From: Thalassoglobus sp. JC818
GTDB taxonomy: Bacteria; Planctomycetota; Planctomycetia; Planctomycetales; Planctomycetaceae
Reading direction: 5' to 3'
Assembly (NCBI RefSeq): GCF_040717535.1
Contig: NZ_JBFEFI010000004.1
Location: 620,001-684,000, forward strand
DNA: 64,000 nucleotides
Position 1 is the first letter of the stretch; each line of letters begins with the position of its first letter. A model generated the notes under the pieces. It searched no databases. It was not told where the DNA came from and saw nothing but the letters and a program-made list of their open reading frames with translations. The position numbers were made by a program, and so were the translations under genes. Positions 17,651 through 27,018 of the stretch are shown here, one piece after another.

Positions 17651-18583
17651 TCACAGCACCTTTTCGGCACCGCCAGCGATTAAGGTCTCTGCAAGTTTTC
17701 GACCGAGAGTGAGAGCGTCGCCTGATGAACCAGATACCGAAGCTTCAAAACGTTCGCGGCCATCCGGACTGAGAACAACTGCAGTTGCTTCGATCTGATC
17801 GTTCTCGACAACGCAGTGAATGCCAACCGGAGCGTGACACCCGGCTCGCAGCGTCGCGAGACATGCCCGTTCACAAGTCACTTCGGCAAGTGCTTCGTCG
17901 TTCGTGATCGACTGCAGGAGTTCGATCACGGGTTTATCACTATCTCGACATTCAAGACCAAGGGCTGCTTGCCCCACAGCTGGGTACATCACAGGAGGGC
18001 GGAGAATGGCTCCGATTCGATCTTCCAATCCAAGTCGACGAAGACCAGCTTCCGCGAGAATGACGGCATCAAATTCCCCATCATCCAGCTTGCGAATCCG
18101 CGTTTCGACGTTTCCCCGAATCTCACACAATTCGAATTCGGGATACTGAGCGAGGATTTGAGCCTGTCGACGCGGACTGCCAGTGCCGATTCGTGCCTTC
18201 TCCGGAAGTTCGTCGAGTCCCGAGACAGCCGCACCTTGCGGCATCAGAAGAGCATCAAAACGTGACGCTCGTTCTGGTACTCCTGCGAGGGCCAGACCGT
18301 CGGCTGTATCGGTCGGAAGGTCTTTGAGTGAATGGACCGCGATATCTGCAGATTCATCGAGGACAGCACGTTGAACTTCGCGGGTGAAGACTCCCTGACC
18401 GCCCATGTTGCGCAGCGGTTCTGTGCGATCGCGATCTCCAATCGTGGAAAGAGGAACCAACTCGACATCGAATTCGTCGGTCTCACGTCGAAGGAGATCA
18501 GCGATGTAATTTGCTTGCCAGAGTGCCAGTTGACTCTGACGAGTCGCAATTCTGATCGTGCGTCCTGATTTACTGGAATTCAA
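17651..18583 (-). CDS. hemC: Hydroxymethylbilane synthase (porphobilinogen deaminase)
   Basis: Polymerises four porphobilinogens to hydroxymethylbilane in haem synthesis. Motifs are IRIATRQSQLALWQA at the N-terminus, STIGDRDR and GQGVFTREVQ in domain 1, DIAVHSLKDLPT with the catalytic Asp, GTGSPRRQAQ for cofactor/pyrrole contacts, and LRAGCHAPVG near 246 with the Cys that carries the dipyrromethane cofactor. The 310-aa length is standard. It is the last gene of a three-gene operon: its ATG overlaps the stop of the DUF502 gene by four bases. No hemD follows. Confidence 0.95.
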   Translation of the reverse strand: MNSSKSGRTIRIATRQSQLALWQANYIADLLRRETDEFDVELVPLSTIGDRDRTEPLRNMGGQGVFTREVQRAVLDESADIAVHSLKDLPTDTADGLALAGVPERASRFDALLMPQGAAVSGLDELPEKARIGTGSPRRQAQILAQYPEFELCEIRGNVETRIRKLDDGEFDAVILAEAGLRRLGLEDRIGAILRPPVMYPAVGQAALGLECRDSDKPVIELLQSITNDEALAEVTCERACLATLRAGCHAPVGIHCVVENDQIEATAVVLSPDGRERFEASVSGSSGDALTLGRKLAETLIAGGAEKVL

Positions 18584-19836
18584 TCGTTTTCTCCGTCATC
18601 CGGTTTGAGAGTTTCCGGAGGAGTTAATGGGCTCAAAGCGGGTGGGCTGACACTCCCTCCGGGATAGGAGGAGGGGGGATTCCGCGGTCCGTTGAGCAAG
18701 CCTTTTTCGACAAGTTCCTGAAACTTGGCTTTCGTCAACTTCTGGTGGGGAGGAGAAAGCACACCGCAGGAAATACAGAATTGCATCGCTTGCTCGACAG
18801 TGATGTCGAGATCAAGAACTTTGCTTTTGGGAACATTGACTGTGAATCCGGTCATCGGCATCGGTGACGTTGGAATCAGCACGGCAACGCACGGTTCACC
18901 GGCCCCCATCGCGATTTGCATCATGCTTTCACCGGTCACAAAACCGATCGTCCAGATGCCGTCTCGGGGATACTGCACGGCAGCCACTCGTCGATATTCC
19001 ACCGGTTGGTTCTCAGTGAACACGAAGTCCGTGACCTGTTTCACCGATCCATAAACGTTTCGCACAACCGGCAGCCGTCCCAGCACCTGCGTTTCAACAC
19101 CTCTCACCAACCAGTTTCCAATCCGTGCAGAAACGAATTGTCCCGCGAAGTAGAAGAGAACGATGAAGATGACGACTGTCAGCAAGCTCAGCGGAAAAAC
19201 ACTTCCGAGGTACTTCCGGGCCACGTATTCCATATACACAGCTCGGGCCGAAGTCGGCATTTGCCCTGGAGGGAGATGTCTCGCGACTTCTGAGTAAACA
19301 TCGTAAGGAACAGCGAGCGGACCGAATTGAACATACACACCGCTCGGAATTCGATCGGCGTTCGATTGAAGCCATTGGATTCGTCGCTGATGCCTGACGG
19401 CAAAAGCATCGAGCGGAGTCACCTCTTCGTCGGACTCAAAGTTGAGTTCGATGGGCGGCTCGTTCTCGATAAATCGACGGTACTTGGACTGCAGCTCAGC
19501 TGTGACGAGATAGTCGCTTCCACACAGATCGAGCGACGGAGCCCCATCGATCCGGAAGAGCTTAACGTCACCTTGAACGGGTGTGTCGTGTACTTCAATG
19601 GACTGATCCACCAGTGAGGCAATCGAATACTTGACCGCCCACGTAGCTGGAGTAATCAAGTAGGCGTTCACCTTCTCGAAGACCCAGAGGAGAATCAATA
19701 CGGTAAGAATGGCGGGAAGACTGACAGCGAGTCCGCGAAGGAAAATTCGCGTTGGCGTCAGTTGTCGAACGGGTGCGGATTCCTCCGCATTGTTCGATTT
19801 GCCAAACTCTTCTTCATCCTGCATGTAAACACTCAA
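18580..19836 (-). CDS. DUF502-family membrane protein
   Basis: Two transmembrane segments are clear (FLRGLAVSLPAILTVLILLWVF near 30-55 and FPLSLLTVVIFIVLFYFAGQFV near 215-240). After them come the family's cytoplasmic motifs: PVVRNVYGSVKQVTDFVF, YPRDGIWTIGFVTG and IPTSPMPMTGFTVNVP. At 418 aa it is much longer than the usual 200-250. The extra part is a roughly 150-residue extracytoplasmic insert between the helices, plus a Pro-rich tail. The function of DUF502 is unknown. It overlaps comF upstream and hemC downstream by four bases each. Confidence 0.85.
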   Translation of the reverse strand: MSVYMQDEEEFGKSNNAEESAPVRQLTPTRIFLRGLAVSLPAILTVLILLWVFEKVNAYLITPATWAVKYSIASLVDQSIEVHDTPVQGDVKLFRIDGAPSLDLCGSDYLVTAELQSKYRRFIENEPPIELNFESDEEVTPLDAFAVRHQRRIQWLQSNADRIPSGVYVQFGPLAVPYDVYSEVARHLPPGQMPTSARAVYMEYVARKYLGSVFPLSLLTVVIFIVLFYFAGQFVSARIGNWLVRGVETQVLGRLPVVRNVYGSVKQVTDFVFTENQPVEYRRVAAVQYPRDGIWTIGFVTGESMMQIAMGAGEPCVAVLIPTSPMPMTGFTVNVPKSKVLDLDITVEQAMQFCISCGVLSPPHQKLTKAKFQELVEKGLLNGPRNPPSSYPGGSVSPPALSPLTPPETLKPDDGEND

Positions 19837-20639
19837 CCTGTGATCGCTTCTTCGGAGGATTCCAAAGTCACACGATCCGATTTTTGGGACTGCTGGCTGA
19901 CATGGCGGGCGATGACAACAACGTCAACTCGACTGGCGCCAGCTTTCTTGAGTTCTGACGACACCCGCTGACAGGTTGTCCCGGTCGTCAATACATCATC
20001 AACAAGCAGAATGTGCGCCCCATCCAATATTGCCTGTTTGGGCACGGTGAAGGCAGCCCGAAGGTTTTGTCGTCGCTGGGTGACAGTTTCCATCGTCCGC
20101 TGCTTGGGAGTTCGCCGATGCTTGCGAAGTATATGATGCTCCACCGGCACCATCAAGAAGCCCCCCAACCGTTCGGCAATCAACTCGACAGGTGGACGCG
20201 GAGACACAATCCGATCGATCCAGTGATGCGGGACCGGAACGATTAAATCGACGCCCAGCGAGCTTAAACGCTCTTTTTCCTGACTCCAGAGCAGATCAGT
20301 CAACGCTGACGTGAGAGCAGAATCGGAACCGGTCTTCGTTCTGAGAATTGCCCCTCGCAGCGGTTCCTCATACGGCCCGAGACTCTGCACCGACTGAAAT
20401 GCGAACGAGGACTTGCTGCAATCTGCACAGCCGTTGACGGTATTCAGGTACGGTCCGACGGTGCCTGAGCAAATCTGGCATCGTGGGAACTTCGCACCGC
20501 TGACCTCCCGGTGGCAAACGTCACACACTTCAAACTTCTCCGATTCGTGAAGTGCACTCCCGCAAATCAGACAGATCCGCGGGTAGGCGAAATCGAGAAG
20601 AGCCCGCGTCAGTTCTCTCATCCATCCCGTTTGGAACAT
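19833..20639 (-). CDS. ComF-family amidophosphoribosyltransferase-like protein
   Basis: The N-terminal third carries Cys pairs typical of a ComF zinc finger (CLICG, CDVC, CQIC, CADC). The PRTase domain follows, with VDLIVPVPHHW, QRRQNLRAAF and the PRPP loop HILLVDDVLTTGTT. In naturally competent bacteria ComF helps DNA uptake, but elsewhere its role is unclear. The ATG used is preceded by GAGAAG at a good distance; a TTG eight codons upstream is the alternative. It is the first gene of the overlapping operon ending in hemC. Confidence 0.88.
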   Translation of the reverse strand: MFQTGWMRELTRALLDFAYPRICLICGSALHESEKFEVCDVCHREVSGAKFPRCQICSGTVGPYLNTVNGCADCSKSSFAFQSVQSLGPYEEPLRGAILRTKTGSDSALTSALTDLLWSQEKERLSSLGVDLIVPVPHHWIDRIVSPRPPVELIAERLGGFLMVPVEHHILRKHRRTPKQRTMETVTQRRQNLRAAFTVPKQAILDGAHILLVDDVLTTGTTCQRVSSELKKAGASRVDVVVIARHVSQQSQKSDRVTLESSEEAITG

Positions 20640-20988
20640 TCTCACATCTTCTCTGTGAGGCAATGCGATCGATGATGAATCGCTTCCTCAACGAAACTTG
20701 AGCAAACTCTGAAAAACGATTTTGAATTGTAGAACTGACAATTCCATCGCAACAGGGACTGCCGAATCGCACGAGACTTCGATGCGCCAACAACTTACGA
20801 GATTTGCGAATTGGACAAAGCGAAAAAGGAACGCGCTTTCATCGCGGACTCGCCTGCTGAGAACTTGAGGCGATCTTGACGACTTGTCTGTTTTTCTGGA
20901 AATTTCCGACCCTCATTCACATTTCTGAGTGAGCCCTTTCTCACCCCAAGCTTCCTCTCCCTCACCACTCTTCGACAAGGATGTCCCT
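20640..20988. other. Divergent intergenic region, nothing distinct seen
   Basis: About 350 bases separate comF (minus) and the beta-barrel-like gene (plus) and must hold both promoters. I see no convincing -35/-10 pair, small gene, repeat or strong hairpin. Confidence 0.4.
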
Positions 20989-22161
20989 GTGAACAGTTCC
21001 GTTCTTCTCGTCCTGGCGACCAGCTTGACGACAGCGGTCCCATCCTTCGCTGCGAACCCGTTCGATCAAGCATTAAATGCTCCTGCGGACTACATCGTTC
21101 GCGGCCAGGATGTCACGACATCAGGGCCCATGTATGCCACTGGACCATTAACCGTTCCGCCTCCAGGAACTACGACGTTCTATCCGCCAGAAACATTTGG
21201 CGACCCGAATGCCGCGATTCAAGGCGGGATTGCGCAGCCGTATTCCAGTCCCGGAGCACCAAGCTACCCGACGCCGATCACTCAAGATCCGTGGGCAGGC
21301 GGGATGATTGCCCCGATCGCTCCGTCAAATGGATACGGTGTGTTCGGTCCTCAGCCACAGCAGTTTGGCTGGAACTCGCGCATTGACGGAACATGGTTGC
21401 CCAGCAGCGGAACCAGTAGCCCGAACGTGGGCGACGTCGAAATCTGGGCGATCGACGTTGAAGAAGAATATTTGACACCGGGGATGCCCGGCGATGTCTG
21501 GACGTTCGGACCTCAGTTCAACTGGCGAAGCATTCAGGGTCCAACCGCCGATGACCCAACACGAGACCTTCCGGGATCGTTCTTCCGTTTCGGACTCGAT
21601 CTGGCTCTGCAGCGGACCGGTCCCCGCGGATGTACTTTCGAGTTCGGATTCACGCCTGCCATCGCTACTGATCTGGACACATCTCTCAATTCAGACAGCT
21701 TTCAGTTCGATGGCCGAGTCGTCGCTTACGTGCCCGTCAGCCCTCAATGGCAATGGGTGATCGGAGCTGCCTATTGGGATCGAGTCGATGACATCGTCAT
21801 TCCTTACGCGGGTGCAGTTTGGACTCCCAACGATCTCTGGGAATTCCGATTGTTGTTCCCGACCACGCGAGCCAGCGTGTTTCTCGGAACTCCGAACGGG
21901 GTTCCAACTTGGATGTACGTCGAAGGGGAATACCACGTCGAGTCGTATCAAACCGAGCTGACGATCGCTGGCAATACCTCGGATGCAAAAGTCCAATTCA
22001 GCGACTACCGTCTGGTCGGTGGATTCCGCTGGGAAGCAGGTTGGGTGACGACATTCGCTGAAGGTGGTTATGCCTTCAATCGTGAAGTCAAATACACCTC
22101 TCCCGGACGAGACTTCGACATCGACGGACAATTTATCGGCCGCGTCGGTTTCCGGTTCTAG
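20989..22161 (+). CDS. Exported outer-membrane beta-barrel-like protein
   Basis: The GTG start with AAGG eight bases upstream gives MNSSVLLVLATSLTTAVPSFAA, a signal peptide with an AxA site. An in-frame ATG 20 codons earlier would add a Pro/Ser-rich stretch. A Pro/Gly-rich segment (to about residue 130) is followed by alternating aromatic strands (VWTFGPQFNWRS, FRFGLDLALQRTG, FDGRVVAYVPVSPQWQWVIG). The end, QFIGRVGFRF, is the terminal-Phe strand typical of outer membrane proteins. The stop codon TAG is part of a dispersed repeat. The family is not recognised, and ligand or pore function is unknown. Confidence 0.8.
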   Translation: MNSSVLLVLATSLTTAVPSFAANPFDQALNAPADYIVRGQDVTTSGPMYATGPLTVPPPGTTTFYPPETFGDPNAAIQGGIAQPYSSPGAPSYPTPITQDPWAGGMIAPIAPSNGYGVFGPQPQQFGWNSRIDGTWLPSSGTSSPNVGDVEIWAIDVEEEYLTPGMPGDVWTFGPQFNWRSIQGPTADDPTRDLPGSFFRFGLDLALQRTGPRGCTFEFGFTPAIATDLDTSLNSDSFQFDGRVVAYVPVSPQWQWVIGAAYWDRVDDIVIPYAGAVWTPNDLWEFRLLFPTTRASVFLGTPNGVPTWMYVEGEYHVESYQTELTIAGNTSDAKVQFSDYRLVGGFRWEAGWVTTFAEGGYAFNREVKYTSPGRDFDIDGQFIGRVGFRF

Positions 22162-22234
22162 AGCAAGTTGTCTTTCCAGTGCACTCGCTTGCGCGGTCTC
22201 ACTCATTCGAATGCTGATTTTGCTCGTGCGAGTC
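22157..22234 (+). repeat. Dispersed intergenic repeat, copy B
   Basis: It starts TCTAGAGCAAGTTG, continues CTTTCCAGTGCACTCGCTTG and ends TTGCTCGTGCGAGTC, in the same order and spacing as the 6.7-kb copy. Its first bases contain the TAG that stops the upstream gene. Confidence 0.75.
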
Positions 22235-22246
22235 AGTTAGAGAAGC

Positions 22247-23176
22247 TTACTCGCTGGTCTCAAGAGTGTCGTCGATAATGTAATCGCCATTCAGTTGGCG
22301 ATTCACTTTTTTGCGAAGAGTCACAGCGTTGCCGGTGGGATTGAATTCAATCGAATCGGTGAACGCTCGCATCAGCAAAACGCCTCGCCCGCTTGGACGT
22401 TCGAGATACCCGGGAGAAGTCGGGTCCGGCAAAGCTTCAGGATCAAATCCTGATCCCTGATCGACAATGGTGATCGAGACTTCTTCCTTGCTCATGTTCA
22501 GTTCGACATGAATCTGCCGCGACCGAAACGGTTCCACCTTGCGACGCGTGTTCGCCAGATCGTGATAGGCGTTGGGATCCTCTTCTCGCAGATCAGAACT
22601 GACTTCCAAATTTCCATGGAAGTAAGCGTTCGTCAAGGCTTCATCGACCGCTGAGGCAAACCGAAGACTTTCGTTTTCGTCGAAGATCCATCTTTCCTGG
22701 ACAGTCTCTCGAATCTCTGCCACGAGTGCGGAAATCAGATCGAGATCGTTGTCGAGTACGTAGCTGACTGATGACAGATAGTTCAGAAGCCGGCGACGTT
22801 TTCGCCGCTTGTTTGAGGAAGCAAGAATTCTCTCGACAGTGTCGATCAGCTCGCTTCCGAGTTCTGTCTTGGGAACATAGCTGGCCGCTCCTTTTTCGAG
22901 GGCAGTCACGGCGATCGTTTCACTTCCGCCGGCAGTCATGAGCACCACAGGCACGAGCGGATATTCGTTGCGGATGGCTTCGACCAGTTCCAGCCCGTTC
23001 ATCTCCGGCATCTTCAGGTCGGTGACGATTAAGTCTGGAATTTCAAGTTCGACCTGTTCCAAACCCTCACGACCGTTGCGCGCAGTTGTGACTTCCCAGT
23101 CCGGAATCTTTTCCAGCAATCGGCTTGCCAATCGCAAGTCGACCAGACTGTCATCAACAACCAAAATCCTCGCCAT
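22247..23176 (-). CDS. Response regulator with C-terminal GHKL ATPase (anti-sigma-type) domain
   Basis: Residues 1-120 form a receiver domain with acidic pair D8/D9, phosphoacceptor D53 (LIVTDLKMPEMNG), T81 and K103 all present. The C-terminal half is a HATPase_c_2 domain: VDEALTNAYFHGN is the N box, IVDQGSGFDPEALP the G1 box and GRGVLLMRAFTD the G2 region, as in SpoIIAB/RsbW-like kinases. No DHp His box is seen. A phosphorylation-controlled partner-switching protein is inferred. A STAS protein is encoded near 61.6 kb but is not adjacent. Confidence 0.87.
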   Translation of the reverse strand: MARILVVDDSLVDLRLASRLLEKIPDWEVTTARNGREGLEQVELEIPDLIVTDLKMPEMNGLELVEAIRNEYPLVPVVLMTAGGSETIAVTALEKGAASYVPKTELGSELIDTVERILASSNKRRKRRRLLNYLSSVSYVLDNDLDLISALVAEIRETVQERWIFDENESLRFASAVDEALTNAYFHGNLEVSSDLREEDPNAYHDLANTRRKVEPFRSRQIHVELNMSKEEVSITIVDQGSGFDPEALPDPTSPGYLERPSGRGVLLMRAFTDSIEFNPTGNAVTLRKKVNRQLNGDYIIDDTLETSE

Positions 23177-23276
23177 TGTGATGTCCGTTTCGTGTCCGAT
23201 GTCAGACTCATCTCTCTATTGTCAACGACCGGCCGACGACTGACAACCCTTCGATTGAAAGTTCGGCTCCGGAAAT

Positions 23277-24470
23277 TTACGTCGTGTAGTCCGCGTTCAG
23301 ACGGATGTACTCTGAAGTGAGATCGCAAGTCCAATAGGTGACCGACTCATTTCCCAGCCGAAATTTGAGCTGAATGTCGACTTCTCCCTGAGCCATCAGT
23401 TGTGACAGCGAGACTTCGTCGAAGTCCAATGGACGTCCGAGGTCATAAACCACGACGTCGTTGATCTCCAGCGACAAGTCTCGTTCGAGAAAAGGAACGC
23501 CAGCATATCCTGCTGCGGAAACGATTCGGCCCCAGTTCGGATCGTTCCCGGTAATCGCTGTCTTCACGAGTGGACTTTCGCAAACAGCTTTGGCAATGCG
23601 ACGTGCCTGCGCCACTTCCGGTAACCCGGAGACGGACACCTTCACGAAGTGTTGAGCGCCTTCTGCATCGCGAATGATCAGTTGCGACAACTCCTGGCAA
23701 ACTTTGATCAGTCCTTCGATGAATTCCGGATGCGGTCCCTGTGCCGGGGACTGCACGCCCGATGCTCCGTTTGCGAGCATCAACACACTGTCGCTGGTGC
23801 TGGTGTGTCCCTCCACGGAAATGCAATTGAATGACTGATCGACAACGGTTCTTAGCAGTCCGCCGGCCAACTCTTTCGGAAGTGAATAGTCAGTCATAAC
23901 GACCGCGAGCATCGTCGCCATGTTCGGAGCGATCATCGCTGCCCCTTTGGCAACTCCGGTGATCCGTACCTCTTGGCCATCAATATTGATTGTCTGCGAA
24001 GCAATTTTCTCGACGGTGTCCGTCGTCATGATCCCTTTCGCAGCGAGAGTCAACTGCTCAGGTTGACTGCCGAGTCCCTGACACGCACCCCGAATTCCCT
24101 GGCTGACTTTTTCCATGGGCAGGAAGTGGCCAATCACTCCTGTCGAGCAGACGAGTACGTTTTCACTTTCGGTCGACAGTTGCTCAGCGACGATCGACGT
24201 CATCATCTGGGCGTCGGTCAATCCTCGCTCGCCGGTGCAAGCGTTGGCGTTGCCAGAGTTAATGACAATCGCTGAAATCGCGTCGCTGGGCGTTCGCTCA
24301 CGACTGACCAGAACAGGCGCTCCGACAACCTGATTCTGAGTGAACACACCCGCTCCGACCGCCGGGCTGTCCGAGGCAAACACCGAGACATCCAGCTTTC
24401 CGGATGCTTTGATCCCGCAAGCAACCCCGTTCGTTCGAAAGCCCTTGGGAACCACAAATTGACTTGTCAT
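23277..24470 (-). CDS. argJ: Bifunctional glutamate N-acetyltransferase / ornithine acetyltransferase
   Basis: Recycles the acetyl group between N-acetylornithine and glutamate in arginine synthesis. The precursor self-cleaves before a Thr nucleophile, and the cleavage block KGAAMIAPNMATML is present with Thr186. Other family motifs are VINSGNANACTG, STGVIGHFLPMEK, TSTSDSVLMLANG and GNDPNWGRIVSAAGYAG. The usual KGSGMI is KGAAMI here, a mild variation. The 397-aa length is normal. No other arg gene is close. Confidence 0.94.
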   Translation of the reverse strand: MTSQFVVPKGFRTNGVACGIKASGKLDVSVFASDSPAVGAGVFTQNQVVGAPVLVSRERTPSDAISAIVINSGNANACTGERGLTDAQMMTSIVAEQLSTESENVLVCSTGVIGHFLPMEKVSQGIRGACQGLGSQPEQLTLAAKGIMTTDTVEKIASQTINIDGQEVRITGVAKGAAMIAPNMATMLAVVMTDYSLPKELAGGLLRTVVDQSFNCISVEGHTSTSDSVLMLANGASGVQSPAQGPHPEFIEGLIKVCQELSQLIIRDAEGAQHFVKVSVSGLPEVAQARRIAKAVCESPLVKTAITGNDPNWGRIVSAAGYAGVPFLERDLSLEINDVVVYDLGRPLDFDEVSLSQLMAQGEVDIQLKFRLGNESVTYWTCDLTSEYIRLNADYTT

Positions 24471-24815
24471 GTTGGAATGGAGAGCTTTGAAAGGGATGAA
24501 CGAAACACAAGACAGACTCAGAAAAACACCGTGATTCGGCTTTTCACCGAGAATTGTTCTGATTTTTCCCGCTCAATTGCAAGTCACTTCTCACGGCAGT
24601 TTCTTCAGAATTTACGAGCTCCAATGTATTTGCGCAGAACGTCGGAAGGGAAGCTGGGCAATTCTCGGTGAGACAATGGATCTTGTCGATTACAGAAGAC
24701 AGCAACCGGCTCCAGAAACTTCTTCGGAATCCGCGTCCGCATCTCCTCACCGTTTCCCGCTGACTCGTCGATAACGACATCAGTGAAGTTTGTCGGCGAA
24801 ATGAGGTGTCGCATC
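24471..24815. other. Divergent intergenic region with a long-range inverted repeat
   Basis: It lies between argJ (minus) and a small gene (plus). It contains a perfect 13-base inverted repeat, TCACCGAGAATTG at 24544-24556 and CAATTCTCGGTGA at 24659-24671, enclosing 102 bases. No open frame with a convincing start is seen inside. One such match could arise by chance in a window of this size. Confidence 0.4.
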
Positions 24816-25040
24816 ATGTCGAGGAGTGTCAATGTTGTCGCAATGGTCAAAGATGGAGAACGTTTCGTTTTCCTCTTTGATGCAGAAAGCGCCCCTCAAT
24901 TGCTTCAGACTTTCGGACATTACGCGGCAGATCCCGAACTCAATTTCACCTGGTACGACGCTGCCGTGCTGAGCCAGCGAGTTCGTCAGCTTCAGGCCGA
25001 AGCCAAGAAGTCGACCACATCATTTCGACGGAGCGCTTGA
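24816..25040 (+). CDS. Small hypothetical protein upstream of xerC/D
   Basis: The 74-residue protein (MSRSVNVVAMVKDGERFVFLFD...) has a compact strand-rich first half and a helical, basic C-terminus. It has no signal peptide or membrane segment. The ATG used has GAGG ten bases upstream; the frame could start 5 or 11 codons earlier. Codon use and the short spacing to the recombinase gene, about 105 bases on the same strand, support a real gene. I do not recognise the family. Confidence 0.6.
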   Translation: MSRSVNVVAMVKDGERFVFLFDAESAPQLLQTFGHYAADPELNFTWYDAAVLSQRVRQLQAEAKKSTTSFRRSA

Positions 25041-25145
25041 AGAATTTTCAGAAAGAGTCTTCGCTGATTCGCCAACAGGAGTTCCAAGCTCTTTTCAACG
25101 AGCTGACAATCACTCGGCGGAGTTCTTTCGACTCGATCTGGAGCT

Positions 25146-26090
25146 GTGACGTTGCAAAAAAGTGTTGATGACTTTCTCCGCTATCTGCACATCGAGCGCA
25201 ATGCGTCGGAACTGACACTCAAGTCTTATCGAGATGACTTCGCGAGCTTCTACGATTATCTGCAGGATCGAGTCGGCACGATCCCTCATCCGGAAGAAAT
25301 CTCAATTCCGGTGCTTCGTGGATATGTTTCATATCTCCACGAATGCCAGTACGCTCGAACAACAATCGCCCGCCGACTCGCTGCTTTGAGAAGTTACTTT
25401 CGCTACACAATGCGAGAAGGGATCACGACATCGAATCCCGCGAAAGCACTTCGAACTCCTCGTACGGGACGCAAGTTGCCGCACTTTTTGACCAGCGAAC
25501 AAGTCGCCAGTCTGCTTGAAGCTCCGCCCACTAACGATCCCATGGGTTTGAGAGACCGGGCGATTCTCGAAACACTCTATTCAGCCGGACTTCGTGTCGC
25601 GGAACTGGTTGGCCTCGATGTCGACAGCTGGGACCGCGGTGCCAACATCTTGCGAGTCTTCGGTAAAGGCAAGAAAGAACGAATCGCGCCGGTCGGATCG
25701 TATGCAGTTCGAGCACTTGAACGCTGGATGAGCGTTCGCGAACCCGATCCCAACGGGCTTCCCGAAGAGACAGAGGCACTGTTCCTCAATCGTTTCGGAA
25801 GGCGACTGACCACGCGCAGCATAGGTCGCATGATCGACAAATATCTGAAGATCACCGGTCTCGACAGGATCACTTCGCCGCACACACTTCGTCACAGCTT
25901 CGCCACACATCTACTTGACGGAGGAGCAGATCTCAGAAGTGTTCAGGAGCTGTTGGGGCACAAAAGCCTGACGACTACGCAGATCTATACACACGTCAGC
26001 ACGCGAAGAATGCGAGAAACTTACGAGCACTCGCACCCTCACGCTGCCATGTCGGATGACATCGATCACGAATTTGACGACGATGAGTGA
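25146..26090 (+). CDS. Tyrosine recombinase XerC/XerD
   Basis: Probably resolves chromosome dimers at dif. The N-terminal SAM-like core-binding domain spans about residues 5-90. The catalytic domain has SAGLRVAEL (Arg near 150), [11 protein letters not shown] (Lys near 178), [12 protein letters not shown] (HxxR near 245), [16 protein letters not shown] (His near 272 and nucleophile Tyr near 280). All catalytic residues are present, and the roughly 300-aa length and lack of nearby integron or phage genes favour a housekeeping Xer enzyme. XerC and XerD cannot be told apart here. The start is GTG. Confidence 0.92.
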   Translation: MTLQKSVDDFLRYLHIERNASELTLKSYRDDFASFYDYLQDRVGTIPHPEEISIPVLRGYVSYLHECQYARTTIARRLAALRSYFRYTMREGITTSNPAKALRTPRTGRKLPHFLTSEQVASLLEAPPTNDPMGLRDRAILETLYSAGLRVAELVGLDVDSWDRGANILRVFGKGKKERIAPVGSYAVRALERWMSVREPDPNGLPEETEALFLNRFGRRLTTRSIGRMIDKYLKITGLDRITSPHTLRHSFATHLLDGGADLRSVQELLGHKSLTTTQIYTHVSTRRMRETYEHSHPHAAMSDDIDHEFDDDE

Positions 26091-26173
26091 TAAGATGACA
26101 TCGTCAAGAATTTGATCCCGGCTGCTTTGGCATGAAATCGCAAGGATCAACAAGATCGAGAGATGAGGACGGC

Positions 26174-26971
26174 ATGGCGAACGAAGTTGTGTTGATTACG
26201 GGAGCGTCATCAGGCATTGGCTGGGAGATCGCTGAGCGATTTGCTGCTGACGGTGCGGAACTCATTCTTGTCGCACGTCGCGAAGAGAAACTTCAGGAAC
26301 TCGCCGATCGTCTCCACAAAGATCACGGGACCAAAACTCGCATCATTTCGATGGATCTCTCCACTCCCGGGGCTGCTTCGGAATTGCATCAAAAAGTTGT
26401 CGAAACACATCCCGATGTGGACGTTCTCGTCAACAATGCTGGATTCGGACAATACGGAAAGTTCGAAGAGATCCCGGTCGATCGTCACGTCGACATGTGC
26501 ATGCTCAACATTGTGACTTTGACCGAGCTGACTCGCTTGATTCTCCCACGGATGATTGAACGCAACAGTGGGTCGATTCTCAATCTCGGATCAACTGCCT
26601 CTTTCCAACCAGGGCCGAACTGTGCTGTTTACTACGCGACGAAGGCTTACGTCTTGTCATTCTCGGAAGCATTGACCGCCGAGTTATGGGGCACGAAAGT
26701 TTCTGTCACGTGCCTTTGTCCGGGACCGACGATCACCGGCTTCGGATCTGACTCAGACATGGAAAATGCGACCATTTTCCAAATGCTGAAAATGCCCGTC
26801 GATCCCGTCGTCGATGCGGGTTATCGCGGCGTGCGGAAGAAGCGACGACTCGTTGTCCCTGGCTTCATGAACAACCTGCTCGCATTCTCAGTTCGTTTCA
26901 CGGCGCGACCTGTCATCCTCTGGATCATGAAGCGGCTTCAACCGCTTCCCTCAGCTTCAAAGGGAAAATGA
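26174..26971 (+). CDS. Short-chain dehydrogenase/reductase
   Basis: A classical SDR of about 265 aa. VVLITGASSGIGWEIA gives the TGxxxGIG cofactor motif, VARREEKLQEL suggests NADP preference, VLVNNAGFGQYG is the NNAG motif, LNLGSTASF the catalytic Ser and YYATKAYV the YxxxK pair. The sequence resembles DltE/YqjQ-like oxidoreductases; the substrate is unknown. GATGAGGACGGC directly precedes the chosen ATG, whereas an upstream in-frame ATG would add 14 charged residues. Confidence 0.9.
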   Translation: MANEVVLITGASSGIGWEIAERFAADGAELILVARREEKLQELADRLHKDHGTKTRIISMDLSTPGAASELHQKVVETHPDVDVLVNNAGFGQYGKFEEIPVDRHVDMCMLNIVTLTELTRLILPRMIERNSGSILNLGSTASFQPGPNCAVYYATKAYVLSFSEALTAELWGTKVSVTCLCPGPTITGFGSDSDMENATIFQMLKMPVDPVVDAGYRGVRKKRRLVVPGFMNNLLAFSVRFTARPVILWIMKRLQPLPSASKGK

Positions 26972-27018
26972 TTGAGATGACTTCGCTGTAGTCCACACTG
27001 AATCACTCGCCAGAGTCA

